Of a stretch of DNA of 64,000 bases, positions 34,143-47,457 are shown piece after piece (the stretch's first letter is position 1; every line of letters starts with the position of its first letter). The notes below the pieces were generated by a model. It had not been told where the DNA came from and ran no database searches. It was given only the letters and a program-made list of their open reading frames with translations. Position numbers and translations under genes: made by a program. The stretch is from Myripristis murdjan. Its lineage: Eukaryota; Chordata; Actinopteri; Holocentriformes; Holocentridae. The stretch spans positions 24,479,501 to 24,543,500 of the forward strand of contig NC_043995.1 in assembly GCF_902150065.1 (NCBI RefSeq), written 5' to 3'.

Positions 34143-35639
34143 TTAGATGTGCAAGTCTGGGGCTCGTTTGCTGCTTGTGCTACTTCCCAGTGATGTTTTG
34201 CGGTTCGAGGAAGGTGGTCTTGGGCTGTGCCTGGATCCTGAACTGGAGTCATCCAGTGACTCGGGGGTTGAAGGCCGACTTGGATGTTTGGCCTCTGATT
34301 TTGACCGCATTCGAGCAGAAGTGTATTCACTATTGTTTTTTGTGCCCCCGTATGAATCTGTGTCAGAGCTCTTACCCTCCAGTACTGTAGAACAGTTAAA
34401 AGAGCCATGAGCCCTCCACGGTCTCCTCACCATACTTACTGGCAGCGTGGGGCAGGAGGAAGCATGAGCTGCCTTTGATGACCATTTTGGAGAGTCCGGA
34501 CCCCCTGTCTCTTTGCCATCATCCTCACTGTGTGGGGAAAGGTGTAAAGAATCCTCCGGCTCCTCCTGCTTTGGAGGGGTCAGTGAGTCACAGAGTGGTG
34601 AGCAGGGCTCATTGGTAGTGTTTGTGGGGGTGCAGTTATGCTCTGTGAGGCTGTGAGCTGCACCTTTGCAATGATCATCCAAAACCTGCTTAGTGGCCAG
34701 CTCACTTTGAAGAGGAAATACAGCTGGAGGGTTCATGAAGTTTGGGTACATACCTGTGCCCTGAGCCTTCCCCATCAAGAAGTTGTAGTCACTGGGTGCA
34801 GAGGCGATTGTCGCCTTCCGGGCTATCTGCACAACAGACTGTTTTTTTGAGTTGCTGGCATAGAAATCATCAAACTCATCCCTCTCATCTCTCAAGTGTG
34901 GATAGAAGTCCAAGATGCCCTTTTTAATCTTCTTGTAGCCCAGATGCATGATCTCCAAGATGTTAAGGAAGAGGGAAACTGCGGCGATGCATTGCATGAA
35001 CACCATGAAGACGCTTTTTTCTGTTGGTCTGGAAACATAGCAGTCCACTGCATTGGGGCAAGGCTCCCGCTCACACTTGAAGAGAGGGTAGAGATGGAAG
35101 CCATAAAGGAGATACTGCCCCGTCATGAAGAGCACCTCAACAGCAGAGCGAGTGAAAATATGAGCCACATAGGTGCGCAGCAAGGAACCCCTCAGAGGAG
35201 CTTTGTTGAGCTTCCCCTGATCGAGCTGCTTCATTTCACGCTCGATCCTCTTCTTAGCCTCAGCCATCTCTACATCCACCATCTCCAGCTCCCGGCGCAG
35301 CAATGCCTTCTTCCTCTGTCGGGCCTTCTCCAGTGCCCGAAGCCGGTAGAGAGCATGGCCCATGTAAACCAGCGAGGGAGAGGACACAAAAATGACCTGC
35401 AGCACCCAATAGCGGATTAGGGAGATGGGGAAGGCCAGGTCGTAGCACACGTTGCGGCATCCAGGCTGCTCGGTATTGCATATGAAGTCCGCCTGCTCAT
35501 CGTTCCACACATCCTCAGCGGCCACGCCGAGCACCAGCATGCGGAAGATGAACAGGATGGTGAGCCAGATCTTGCCTACCATAGTGGAGTGGATATGCAC
35601 CTCCTCCAGTATCCCCCCAAGGAAGTTCCAGTCTCCCAT
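34143..35639 (-). CDS. gja9: Gap junction alpha-9 connexin, single coding exon
   Basis: This is a connexin; six form a hemichannel, and two hemichannels make a cell-cell channel in the plasma membrane. The 498-residue protein starts [20 protein letters not shown], the family N-terminus. Extracellular loop 1 has C54, C61 and C65 (C-X6-C-X3-C) and loop 2 has C189, C194 and C200 (C-X4-C-X5-C). The four membrane spans and the sequences [20 protein letters not shown] and SRPTEKSVF are all in place. The long cytoplasmic tail is Ser/Pro-rich and ends APDLHI, comparable to human GJA9 TDLQI. As usual for connexins the reading frame is intronless. A splice acceptor (TTTTGTCAG) lies just upstream at 35,659-35,667, so a separate 5' non-coding exon is expected. 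Synteny with mycbp and rhbdl2 supports gja9 over gja10. Confidence 0.95.
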   Translation of the reverse strand: MGDWNFLGGILEEVHIHSTMVGKIWLTILFIFRMLVLGVAAEDVWNDEQADFICNTEQPGCRNVCYDLAFPISLIRYWVLQVIFVSSPSLVYMGHALYRLRALEKARQRKKALLRRELEMVDVEMAEAKKRIEREMKQLDQGKLNKAPLRGSLLRTYVAHIFTRSAVEVLFMTGQYLLYGFHLYPLFKCEREPCPNAVDCYVSRPTEKSVFMVFMQCIAAVSLFLNILEIMHLGYKKIKKGILDFYPHLRDERDEFDDFYASNSKKQSVVQIARKATIASAPSDYNFLMGKAQGTGMYPNFMNPPAVFPLQSELATKQVLDDHCKGAAHSLTEHNCTPTNTTNEPCSPLCDSLTPPKQEEPEDSLHLSPHSEDDGKETGGPDSPKWSSKAAHASSCPTLPVSMVRRPWRAHGSFNCSTVLEGKSSDTDSYGGTKNNSEYTSARMRSKSEAKHPSRPSTPESLDDSSSGSRHSPRPPSSNRKTSLGSSTSSKRAPDLHI

Positions 35640-35641
35640 CT

Positions 35642-35653
35642 TCACTCGGCCAT
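35642..35653 (-). CDS. Three-codon upstream ORF in the gja9 leader
   Basis: On the minus strand ATG GCC GAG TGA (Met-Ala-Glu-stop) ends two bases before the connexin ATG. It lies inside the same exon, downstream of the predicted splice acceptor. Its ATG context (TCATAATGG) is reasonable. If translated, ribosomes would terminate right at the main start. Confidence 0.55.
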   Translation of the reverse strand: MAE

Positions 35654-35667
35654 TATGACTGACAAAA

Positions 35668-38600
35668 GGGCGTGAAATGAGAGATTAAAAAGTTTGGCAA
35701 GAAATCTGATGAAATTGCATAAAATTCTGTCACCAATTTCAAAACATGTACGAGCATTCATTGTGCAATGTGTGCAGCTACAGGGATGGTATTCCATCAA
35801 GGACATAAATCGGATTTTATATTGAAAATAACAGTAGATAGAATGTAAACAGACTTTCATATTAAGTGAGTATTATGCAAATTAAAGGCAAATAAGTTTC
35901 AAAGTAAGCCACCTAATCAAACTTATCTAATCCTTAAAAAATAAACAGAAATGACGGAATAACAATGAATTCATCAAGCACGTACCTCACACCAGGAAAA
36001 ATGAAACATTAGCACTGTGAAAATTTAATGTGACGTGATGAGTCATCCGAAGTGTCACATATTTGTAAAAAATAAATAAATAAATAAAAATAATTAAAAA
36101 CTAAGCACAGCCGACTTAACAGACACTGATTTAATTGTAGGCTGACCAGTTGTTCCTATTCAGATATTTTTAGAGGTCCTGTTTTGTCCTAATAAATCCA
36201 CTCCCGGTGGCCAACAGAGCTCTGTGTGGCTGTTATTTCCATTTACCTTGCAGCAGCATGGATAGACTGCCGGTGACTTAAATCTCCCCGGGTCATGAAG
36301 CCGTGACGTGGTCACCAAAATGTTGAAAAAAAAATCGTTGATGCCCCCCACATCTGTCCCTGCGCATCACCTAAATTTCAGTGACCTGCCTATGCCCAGT
36401 GCTGCCAGGCACAGAGTGGCGAGATCTGTGCTGTGTTGGGAAGAGTGCCAACAGTACTCTAACAAGAAAAAGTCAATATCAGCTGCTCCACGAATACATT
36501 TGGATCAGCCTCAAAATAGTTGGGTTCCAGCACAAATTTTCATCTCAGCTTGGCAGAACAGAACCCATTTGCCTGCATATGTTTGGCTATAGCTAAAATT
36601 TGTCTTACTTGTGTTACACTGAGCCTATTCTTGTAACTCACTTGGGAGTCTGTGCATTAGTTAGTGACTATTAGTGACCGTTCTCTTTCCAAATAGATGC
36701 ATAATGACTACTGTTTTGCAGATCTTTCCACCCAGGCTACATGCCTGAGACACATTAGCACTCAATTGTTGCAGCTAATCTGATGAGCAGCTCTGCATGT
36801 ATAAATGGAAAGAGCTGACAACAGTTTCTGTGCAATGCAGTGGAAGTCACTCATCCATACAGGCCTTGTTTAATCAATGGTTTTCTAATGTGCAGTAATC
36901 AATGAGTCATGTCCGATTTCATACTCTGCTGCTTCTCTCTGTTGTCTGACACAATTCACGCAAAATTTGATCCCCTTTTCAGTCACTTCTTGTCAACTAC
37001 ACATTCCAACTCTAAATAGTACAAAATGCTTCAAAATGTCTTTGTAAACCGTAAAGGTGTTTTGTCAAAATCATGTGTCATGTGTTTGCTGTTAATACAC
37101 CACCAGTCATCCATGACACCCTTGGCAGTACACATCATTAGCTATACAAAGCATGACCATGATCTCAAAGTGTGAGAATATTGGCTCTCAGCAGGAAATG
37201 GGAAACCCAACCTGATTATTGGCTGTGGCAAAGTTGAACCAAACAAATCAAAAGTGATGAAATCCCAAACCATCGATCAACCTAAGCTCAACTGAAGACT
37301 TCCTCACCAGAAAAATGTATTCAGCGAGTTTGCTAATGTGAGGTTATTCCAAACTAAACTCTTCATTTATGACCTTAAATCCCTCGTTCTGCCCTAATAT
37401 GGCCTAGAAGAGTGGGATTGATTTGAACACGTCTGGTACAAGCAAATTAGGGGGACATAGGGCCATGCCGGGTCAATGAACACTGGGAAAATCATACTGC
37501 TACGTAACTTTTTCCTCCCAACAACAGCAATCAACTTTTAGTTGTCTATCAGCCTTGTATTTACATTCATTGTAACAGGGAAAACTCTTGCACATTGTCT
37601 ATATAAACAGCTGTTTCACTTAAAATGGCATTAAAATCCATTTTTGTTGTCAGCAATCTACACCAAGTTGGTTAATGTAGTAAAATTATCATAAAATCCA
37701 AAAATGAGTGCGACATGAAACAACTATTCACCTCCTGACTTATGAGTTAAATTGACAGTAGCCTAATTATGGAACAAGTTGTCAAGAGGGATCCTTTAAT
37801 TTTGCTCCGACTCTGTCTTTCTCATTAGCAAAGCCAGCAGTGGAGCTCTTAGTTTTTGAAGAAAAGAAGAAAATACAAATGTTAATTCACCGATCAAGAT
37901 TGCTGAGTGCCTTTTTTTTCAGCCTTTACTTTAATACTTTTCTGGTGGGAGGTTAATGCTATCTGACACTTCACAAAGTGGGCTGACATGGTATTTATTA
38001 TTAAATCATGCATCCCACAGTTTTCAAGGACCCTCTCACCCTGAAATAATACTCCAGGTTTAAGTCTGGATTTTGGAAATTTTGCTTGGTATTCAGTCAT
38101 ATGCAGGGAGCTGTTTATTGTTTTCACAATGGGGATGTTATAAAGCCCTTTGAGACCGTAACTGTGACTTTAGACTTCATAATGGCAGAGCAATAAAACT
38201 CAGCAGGGCCAAATCCCCCTAAGTTTCCCAACAGAAGATTATTCTCCACAACACACTATATTTTGTCATATGAACAAATGAAGATGTTGCTGCTCTATTG
38301 TCAAGTGGTATAACTCAGCAGTAACACAACCACTACTTAATTTATTAAAGGTTTTACATTTGCTTCACAAAACACCCAGTGTTGAGCATGTTTTTCCAGT
38401 GAGAAATCCTCTGAGGCTCAGCAGATTAGGTATTTTATGTTGCCAGAGGCAGCAACAGTGGTTTGTTTGGACCAAATAAAAGGGCTGGGTAGTTAGCATG
38501 AGAATAGCCACCGTGGCTGAACAAAGAGTGCCACTTACAGACACTCAAGTTTCATCAGCAAAAAAAAAAAAAAAAAATCCAAGGAAAGACGTCACCATAT

Positions 38601-40574
38601 ACAGGTTTAGTAGTAAGTGAACTCTGGGAAGAACTGCAAAAACAACACAGCAGTGACTTCTTATCACTAAAGACTGCACCAAGATCATTAATAAAAAATA
38701 ATGACTACATCTGATTCGTCTAATGTAGAGCAAAACAGGGCAACATACCTCTACAGTGTTTGTTTCCAAAGGCAACAAGCTAATACAAATGCACCGGGTT
38801 ATATTGATGCACTAATTTTGCAAAGTGAGTAATGTTCCACATTTAATGTCAAATATGGAGAATGCAATGGGGTGAAATCAATTGTATTTGGTTTTAAGGC
38901 CCATCACTTTTGGAGCGTGGAGCGAAGACAAGCAGTTCGACTGGCACCATGAAATGCCAGCCTGATGCCCTGTACACAATATGGACGTCTGCCAACCTTT
39001 AAACGCGTTGGCAGTGAAACTCACACTGCCAGCTCCTGCAGGAAATGTGGTCTTTACTGTGGCCACTGTATTCATTCATCAGACAAAATCAATAGCCTTG
39101 TCCCACTTCTGCAGATTTTCAGTGATTCTCTATAATAAAGCATATCAAAAAACACTAGAGAAGCCTTTTCACCATGTGCCAAATTTTTTTTATTAAAAAT
39201 GTTTTCTCAGACATTCAGCTGTGTCGATGCAAAATCAAGTGTGAAAGTCAACATATTTCTGCCTCCATTTTGCATCCGCTTTTGTCATACAGGTTACTGG
39301 TAATATTACAAATTTTAATTAAGGCATATGAAATAGAAAAAAAAAAAAAAAAAACAACTATCAAATACCCTTCCAAATCTAAGATGATGATCAGAAGGGT
39401 TTTATAAACTTTGGAAATTTAATTAATGTAATGCCACCATACAGTTACATGTACTAAAGTTCACAATGAAACATGATTGAAATGATTCATAATTTAATTG
39501 TATAGCTGTGTGTTCGACAACAGAGGACACCTGTAGCTGACAGTATGCTACGATATCTACTCCAGACTGAACCGACTAAGAGGTTAAAATGGTTTTGATT
39601 GCCTGAAATTGAAGGTTCATGTTTAAAGTTTTGATTTCAAGAAGTAATGTTTATGACAGGGAAATTAATCTACAGTGTAACACCTTCATGAGGTCAACAC
39701 ATCCTGTCAGAAGAGTTTGACTGAATAATATCCAGGCTTTCAACCAAGCCCTGGAGTTGTATAACACCTTACAAAACAAAAAGGACAATATCAGAGTTTT
39801 GAAATCCTCTTTCCCTACAGATGCCTGGTTCTCCATAGAAAGATACAACTTTGGCAGGAACACATACACTTTCTCTCTGGTAGTAATTCCATACAGGACA
39901 ACTGCTGTGAACAGGGGTGAAACCTGAGAGATTAACATCTTCATCAACTGTGACTGATATAAAAAAAAAAAGAGCTGAGTTTAAGATATGTTTTGAGAAA
40001 CACTGGAGTGCTGTGACGGTGCTGATTCACCAAAAACTTACCATAAATCACATTAACAAAAAGATGCTGCAAAATCTCAGAGCAAAATGACATAAGTCAG
40101 GACCCATGCGTTAACACTGGTAAATATCCTCAATGCTGCTGATAATCATGAACACTTTGAATACATCAAAAAGCATACACATAAATTACCCTTAAAAAAC
40201 ACAGCAAAGTGAAAAATGGAAATATGTGTGTACTAAAAATATCAATACCCGAATTATAAGGCATATAGAAGAATAAAAGGCACCTTGTCATCAACGTTAT
40301 TGCCTAACACACACAAGATTTACTTTATGCAATTCTACCACTAAACAGCAGGAGGCTCCCTTCCATTTGAACTCAAGTTGTTGAAAAAAAAAGGAGGTCT
40401 GACTTTTATAAAAATAAAACAAACAAAACCCTGTGCACCATATTCACATAGTCCCTGAAAATCACCTTTTGGTCTGATGTACATCATTAGTATCAGCAGA
40501 AAACAGCTTCCTGAGTGTGACTTTAAGGCCTGTAGTGTAACTTTTAACGTTTTGGTGAGTCAGGGTTTAAAATC
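35668..40574. other. Intergenic region between gja9 and rhbdl2
   Basis: About 4.9 kb upstream of gja9 and downstream of rhbdl2 on the same strand. It should contain the gja9 5' non-coding exon and promoter and the rhbdl2 3' UTR, but I could not place either with confidence. Short A runs occur at 38,561-38,577 and 39,338-39,354. The stretch 37,160-37,500 is unique and motif-dense and could be regulatory. No other gene was seen. Confidence 0.45.
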
Positions 40575-43500
40575 CTACGATGCTGGGGACAGGAAGATGT
40601 TGAAGAGCACAGCGAAGAGCACAAAGACCACGTAACCCACTATACACAACCAGAAACGCGGGTCTTTGAGCAGCTTCTTGTTGTAGCAGCTGAAGAAGAC
40701 GTAGCCGATGGTCATACCGGCCACCCCTCCTCCGATGTGAGCCACAAAGGACACCTGAGGCAAGAGAGGGTGGGGTCACACTTAAAAGAAATGGACCATA
40801 CAGACTAAAGACCCTCAACTACTATCATTAGACCATGCTGAAATGTGGTGAAAACCCCGTAAAACCAGTAGGATCAGTTCTCGTGCAACTGCCAGCAAAT
40901 AAGGGAAAGGGGGGAAAAAACATGAGATAACTGCGGGGGAGGGAACAAGGAAGCAGGTGTTGGTTTAATCTCCTGGAAAGACAAACATGGAGAGAAGATA
41001 CACTCTTGGCTGTTGTTTTATTCTTTAAAACTGAAACTATGGAGTCCAAACTTCACAAAGGGGACTACTGATGTACCAAGGTGTCAGATGATTAAATATA
41101 ATGCTTTTTAATAGATTTTAAAGACAAACATTATTAACATTTAAGGCTTATTTGTAGACGAATCCCCTTCCTCATAGTCAAATAAGCATAGCAAGTAAAT
41201 ACTACACATTTGGTCCAACGCAGAAGTCAGTTTTATAAGTAGAATCAGTTGCCTTTATGTTTGATAGAAAAATTCTGCTGTAATAAATCCAGCCGTTACT
41301 TTCTTCCACACAGCAACTGGGACAGGTAAGTAAATAGATTTTCTTGGATTTCTCTCTACAGGTAAATATGACAAACAGGATAAAGTGAGCAGGGTTAATG
41401 TAGAATAGGCACTTTCCCAACAGGTAAGCATAGCCAGTTAGAAAAAAAAAGCATTTAGTGGCAGACAGAGCGTGCTATATTATGTTAACTTTGCAGGAGA
41501 ACTGCTGAAATTAAGACCTCAGTAATACAAATTTAAGACTATTTGATGATTTTCAAGGCCTAATATTTAGAAAAAGACATTTTATGACTTTTAATGGACC
41601 TGCAGACACCCTGTGTGCAACTGAAAGGCAGGTTTTGTGGAAAGTGTTCAGGTGTATGGTCTTTGTGTGTACATGCCCATACAGAAGAGGCATGTGGCCG
41701 CGTGATTTATGAATCCTGGCCGGAGGCTTGTGTCTACATTTTAAGCTTCAACCAACTGGGTGACACAACTTCTGCATTAGTACTGGTCTTTTCTATAGCC
41801 ACAAGCAAATCAAAGCCACTGCCAGCCACTGTTAACTTAAGGTGTGGTTGGCTAGACAGCTATTATGGCCTAGTCTGTGCATGACAAAAAAAAAAAAAAA
41901 AGGATAGCACAGCCCATTTGTTTGTTTCCTGCCTTGTTGACGCAACCTTCTACGGCACACGGAGAGGGAAATGGCAAAAGCAGATGCATTCATACCTTCA
42001 AACCAGACTCATTGCTGATAAATCTCCTGTAGATGGCAAAACCAACATCCGTTCCAACTGGTGAAAGAAAACAGAATTGACTTTGACATTTTTTGAAGTA
42101 TGACCACAGCAGCTAAAGCAATAAACAAACAGGCCAATAATATCACAGAGTGGAGGATTCAAGGAACCCACCAATAATCACTATGGCGAGGATACGAAAC
42201 ACTCCCAGGAGAGGAATCATCTCTCGGAAGTTCTGTGAAATCAAACACATATATGCCAGCTATGAGGATGAGAACTTTTGCATAGCAGTTTTCTCACAAA
42301 CCTAAAAACGCGCCTGGAAACAGGTTACAAAACAAACATTATCAAACAATCAGTAAAAACAAAGGGATTGGATTACTGGTTCAAATAAGGCCCACTTATA
42401 GAGCCGAGTAACATTGATATATATACCTAAAAGTAATAACACTAACAGCTTGAATGTCTGCTCAGTAGATCTTTAACTGCTAAATGCACCATTACAAAAC
42501 CATTAAAATGAGACTTATGTTAAACAGCTGACAAGTGGCATAGGGAAATCAACAAAGTGTGCACACTTGAGAATGAAATGCAGCCCATTCTCATCTAAAC
42601 TTACCACCACGGCATTCATAAAATAGCCTCCTATCAGGGCGTACACACCCCCAGAGGCCCCCACCAAGGCACTAAGAGGATCAAAGATGGAGCTGGCCAG
42701 GGATCCTGAGGGGAAACAATCACACAAATAATCAGCTTTAGCATCAATGGCGTCTCTGACAAACAGGAAAAACCAACTTCAAGTGAGCAAATGTTAGATA
42801 TCTGGGTGCATGCCGATCACAGTCCTCGACTACACTTCACTTATGAAGACTAGTTTAAGATTATGCAGTGTTTTAGTACAGATGTTGGCAATGCCACCTC
42901 TTGCTTTATGCATAAGAGAAAAGGAATGTGAGAGACGGGTGGTGCTGACCTGCCAGGACACCGGCCATGTACACCATCCCCACTTCAAAGCCTTTATGTA
43001 CCAGTTCCAGCGGGATGCCCAACAGCAGCTGCATCACCAGATTCCCCAAGATGTGCTCCACACTGGAAGGAATAAGCAAGGAAGAAGGAGAACAGTGATT
43101 CTTAATCAAAAGTTTGAGGGGGTGGTAGAAAAATGTGTATGCACCCACACTCCTTATGTTGGCTCATTAACTCGACCCCCCTCCTTACCCGGCATGGACA
43201 AACATGTACGAGACAAAGCGCCAGGCTTCCTCCCTAACATCTGGCCTGTAGGTGAGGGGGCTGTTCCAGATGCCATCCTCCAGGGTCACCCACTGCTTCT
43301 GCGGCTTCCACACCGCATAGTAGATAAACACTGCCAACTGATCAACAACAGTGAACACACCCCACATTAGTTGTGCAGTGAGAAATTAAATCAAAAGTCA
43401 CATAATAAGTTAATGTTTAACTTCCCTACAGGCAAGTGGAGTTCTTTTACTTTCTTCTCACACACTCAAGAGGCTGGATTTGTGAAAATTTGGTTGGATA

Positions 43501-46500
43501 TCAGAGCAGCTGAGACAAAAATAAAGCAAGTGAGAAAGGGAATGGCAAACACTTTTAGCTCTGTCCCATGGATACAGGCATGTAGCTCTCCTGAAGCTGG
43601 GCATGTGAATGAATGAATGAATGAATGAATGAATGTACTTTATTGTCATTGCATGACCAGGCACACAACAAAATTGCAGATATCAGGATTTTGGTAGTTT
43701 TATACCAATGCCAGTGAAATTCCATGATTCAGTATGTGATACAATGACACATATTCCTTCACTCAGCAAATACTCTTTTATGTAAAACTTTGTATAAACG
43801 CAGAGGATTAAACAGAAGCTTTATGCGTTTCAAGGATTTGTGGGCCACAGCAGAACACTGAGTTACACATGCAACACCGGCATGTAGCCTTCAAGTAGAT
43901 ACCAAAGCAGCCTGACAAAATAATAACTTCAAAAGAGAGGGACTTGAAATGTTCTGCTGTGACAACAAATAAAACGAATGGTATGATTATGTGTTCTCAT
44001 TCTGATTTACGGTCCGGTAAGTGTTTTAACATTAGGCTAAGGCTTCATTAAAATGGAAGCAGTGAGTTACACAGTGAGGTGTCATGTATTGGTGCTACAA
44101 ACATCAGTATTAGTATCATTTTCAAAATTTTTATATTGGTGTGTATTTATTGATTCTTGTGACATTCCTACATGGAGCTGCCTAGTGGCCAGCCATAAAA
44201 GACTGTAATTATACGAAGCAGCTCCCAGGTCTGAATGCTCCTATCTCTCCATACAAGTGTTAAACAGGGGTGTGTTGAAAACGAGCACACGAGCACAGTC
44301 GATTTTCACTGGATAAATAATGTGCCAAATGCCCCAAGAAGAAAGTGTCCACACAGTCATTCAAAAGCGGTGACAGTGGACATCTGTGAGCAACAAAGAC
44401 TGAGCTGTTCCATCAAAAGTAGCTGTCTTTCCACAGTATGAATGGGCAGAGGACAAACAGCTCGCTGATAAGGGAGCAAAAATGACAGCTTTCAACCAAA
44501 CCTGACAGCAACCTCACACATTACACAAAATCTACTGGCAAACCGACTGCAATGTCCAAGATTATAAGTGCTTTAGGCATATCTATCAACACTCTAAAGG
44601 TAACATTTTAAGAGGGATGACCATCAGCCTTTAGGTGTAACTGAACATAGGCATTTATTTTATTGAAGTGAAAATGAAATTTTATGATGCAAAAATGATC
44701 ATTCTGACTAAAACAGTGAATCATATCTCAGTTGAAACATCTGTCCAAATAATTTCAATATGATTTTTTTGCCACATCATTCACCCGTACTAGTCATCAA
44801 CATCCCCTTTGGCGCGGAGAGAAGGAACAGACAGTATGCTCAGAGGAAATGAGTCTTTTTCCAGCTCCAAAAAACATCAAGGTGCATGAAAACCTATTTG
44901 AACAAATCGGCCTCTAAAACGCCACACATTCCATGCCTCTCCATGATACACAAACATGTTTATTAACTTGCATCCAAAAATCAAGGTAGGGTGGCTTTTC
45001 TTTTCACACATTTGGAGAAAGCACCTCTGAATCCCATGAATATTAACTGTACCCAATCCAACCATGAGGCTAAAACTTCTATTTTGATTGAACCCGTGCC
45101 TGCATCTGGGGATTTCCTTGGATGAATTAAGACATTCACAGGAATAAAAACTGTTTTGAGATGTCCCATGGTTAAGGCAGAGCCGAGCGTGGAAAGAGAG
45201 AGGGAGATATAAGCGGACAGAATGAGAGAGGCAAATGTCTGTGGCTGCACAAGAGCTTCTCAGTTCAGATCTGGGCCGTATTCAAATCAAGAGACAACCT
45301 ATAATCGAATACCTATATGATGTCAAATAACACCCGTCGTTTCACTTAGGGTCAAAAATATCTGACACAAGGTCTGATAAACAAGTTCAGCACATGATCT
45401 GCTGCCCTAAATACAATCAAAGAAAATCAATAGTGTTATTAAGGCCATGGCAGCATCCAAGACAGATGTAGGCTGCACATGCTGTAGAATTAGATCACAG
45501 AATCCATACTGGTTGCCCCAGTGCTCCAAAGTGTGCCAAATACATTCAGGGCACAGCATTAATCATTTTTACCCTATGGCCCCAATTGCCAATAACTCCC
45601 CATGAATTAGCCACTTAACTGTTTGATCAGCTGACTCAGTTTGGAAGGCAAAATCCTCCGTCGCACGCGATTAAACCGTTTGACGTCATCAGCGGCCGAT
45701 GGTCAAGGCACAGGAGCTGTTTTGTGATTACATGTCATAACTACACGGGGTGTAACAATTCCTTCACTGCATCGATGCAATAAAGCATGCATCAAAGTCA
45801 ATCGATCTCCTAAACAAATATAGAATGAATCGCTCGGACTCTGGGCTGAATCGATATGAAATGCTTTGTAATTGACTCAGTCACAGGTCTTTATGGTGAT
45901 CTGAAAGCACATTTAAAACTTTTTCACATTTCAGAAGAAAAAGGACATAGTCTTACATGATTGCATGTCTTTATTTAACGGATAAATTTTGGGCTAAAAG
46001 GACTGAATCAAATCGTTTGACGTGAATCGTCTTTTTTCAAACTAGAATGGAACTAAATCGTTCCAAAAAATATATATTCCTTAAATTGAACTGCCAACTA
46101 GTGAATCCTGAATTGGACTAAACTGATATTAAGGCAAATACTGACAACCCTGTTAACTTGTAATGATGTTGGCTGTACCCACTTTCCCTTAATCTGGAAG
46201 CAAAAGAGTCAGATATTTTCCAAATCAAGGAAAAGCAAAGGGTATGCCCCTTACTCAAAATGCAACATGTGCTGTGCCTGCAATGCATCATGGTCTATTG
46301 AATCTACTCTCAGGGGAGAAACTGGTTTCTCTGTTCCTTCTATGATTTCCTTTCCGCTGTACAAATGTTGGTGCAAAACGGCAAGACTAAAAGGCCCTTG
46401 CTCTTTTGACTCTCAGGGCAAGATACATCCCTGGTCGTCACTGTTTCAACAGGGTTTGCATGCGGGGTGGATCATGCCTTTAAGAAGACTACCTCTGAAA

Positions 46501-46854
46501 AGCGATGGCAAAAATACTAAAGTGAGCAATCTGCCAGCGTTACAAGCTGAATGGAGGTAACAAACATCTCCTCCCTGCTTATTGAAACCGGAGATGAGTC
46601 TGGCCGAGCGTCTCGAAAGGCCTCACCTCCCCGATGCTGATGAAGATGATGAAGATGGGAGGCGGGCAGCAGTTGGCACGCTCCAGGTATGTGTTGCGGG
46701 AGTCTTCTGGAAGCATCCATTTGGAGACTGAACGTTGGAACTTCTCACAAAATCCCAGCTTTCTATTACTGTCGGTCTGGTCTCCATCCCTCCACTGCAC
46801 CCCATCTCTGTCCACAGGGAAGGGGTCCTGCTCCTCAATGTCAATGTCATCCAT
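40575..46854 (-). CDS. rhbdl2: Rhomboid-like intramembrane serine protease RHBDL2, seven coding exons
   Basis: RHBDL2 cleaves type I membrane proteins within the membrane at the cell surface; known mammalian substrates include ephrin-B3, thrombomodulin and EGF. Coding exons are 46627-46854, 43189-43337, 42950-43062, 42605-42705, 42172-42232, 41996-42057 and 40575-40754; phases close to 297 residues (human 303). The cytosolic N-terminus is acidic, then SKWMLPEDSRNTYLERANC precedes the first span. The catalytic serine lies in GASGG (Ser181) and the catalytic histidine in VAHIGG (His244). The L1-loop region reads EEAWRFVSYMFVHAG and a HILGN motif follows. The C-terminus FNIFLSPAS equals human FNIFLSPAN. 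The ATG was chosen because the exon opens in mid-codon at 46,867 and MDDIDIEEQ is the first in-frame Met. An earlier start in an upstream exon cannot be excluded. Confidence 0.95.
43606..43680 (-). mobile_element. 3' tail remnant of a non-LTR retroelement with (GAAT)n array
   Basis: Read on the minus strand, TGCAATGACAATAAAG (43,638-43,653) is followed by a tandem ATTC array (+ strand GAAT, 43,606-43,634). Inside it the + strand reads GCACACAACAAAATTGCAGA. The same core occurs at 8,474-8,489. It lies in rhbdl2 intron 1. The family is uncertain. Confidence 0.45.
43685..43755. mobile_element. Fragment of a dispersed MITE-like repeat
   Basis: TTTGGTAGTTTTATACCAAT followed by GCCAGTGAAATTCCATGATT matches, block for block, the sequence at 53,000-53,060 (TTTGGGTAGCAAATGTCAGT then ACCAGTAAAAATCCATGATT). 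It directly adjoins the retroelement tail at 43,606-43,680, so one element may have landed beside or in the other. Confidence 0.42.
43760..45735. other. rhbdl2 intron 1, unique part
   Basis: Two kilobases of the first coding-region intron with no repeat, RNA gene or alternative exon that I recognise. Open frames here are short and lack family resemblance. Confidence 0.5.
45744..46152. mobile_element. MITE-like element with imperfect terminal inverted repeats
   Basis: It begins ACACGGGGTGTAACAATTCC and continues with CACTGCATCGATGCAATAAA, CAATCGATCTCC and GGGCTGAATCGATATG. It ends AACTGATATTAAGGCAAATA then CTGACAACCCTG. The ends are imperfect inverted repeats (GGGTGTAAC versus, on the minus strand, AGGGTTGTCAG). 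The ATCGAT-rich palindromic layout is that of a frequent non-autonomous DNA transposon of fish. It lies in rhbdl2 intron 1 and is non-coding. Confidence 0.55.
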
Positions 46855-46949
46855 CACTTCTTCAACCCTGTAAAGGAGAACCCATATGCTGGCATACCAG
46901 TTCTTCCTTACACAGGCAATTACAAATTCACTTAAATGAAACAAAATTC

Positions 46950-46954
<5 letters not shown>

Positions 46955-46986
<32 letters not shown>
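46955..46986. repeat. Poly-A run just upstream of the first rhbdl2 coding exon
   Basis: About 32 A on the + strand (poly-T in the sense of the gene), 88 bases upstream of the acceptor of the exon opening at 46,867. Confidence 0.95.
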
Positions 46987-46988
<2 letters not shown>

Positions 46989-47457
46989 AACTATCATACC
47001 ATGGAGAACTAGAGCTATGTAAATCCACTGCATTCTGATAAATATGATTTTTGTCAATCTATTGTGCTACCTTAACAATAGAAATAACCACAGACGCATA
47101 AAATAAGACTGATGCCGCTTTAAAAAGTGCATACTTGAGATTGCTCCAACCCAGAAAGACCAATGATTCCCAATGGAAGTACTGCATTGAATTTAATGGG
47201 GAAACAAATTAGTGAAGTTGCCCAAACAAAACATGCTGAGAAAATCTAAACACATGAACTATACTGTGCTGTTGTCCTTAAGCGGCCTGCTCAGTCACTA
47301 TCATACCAGTGTATTGTTCTCAGAAGACACCGGTTGCTGATGAAGACTTCACATGGAGGTCCACAACTTTTAAGCAGGCATCTTTTGTGGAAAATACAGG
47401 CATGGGAAAGTTGGTGAATATTCGGTGAGTTCCTCAGTCGATTCAAATGTTACTCAC

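Noticed and set aside
34896-35420. 174-codon open frame on the + strand
   Set aside because: It is the antisense shadow of the gja9 coding exon, whose own frame is a complete connexin.
35640-35645. Connexin start two codons upstream (reading MKMGDWN)
   Set aside because: The upstream codon is GTG, not ATG. MGDWN at 35,639 is the universal connexin start.
42810-43370. 186-codon open frame on the + strand
   Set aside because: It runs antisense across two rhbdl2 exons and the intron between them and resembles no protein.
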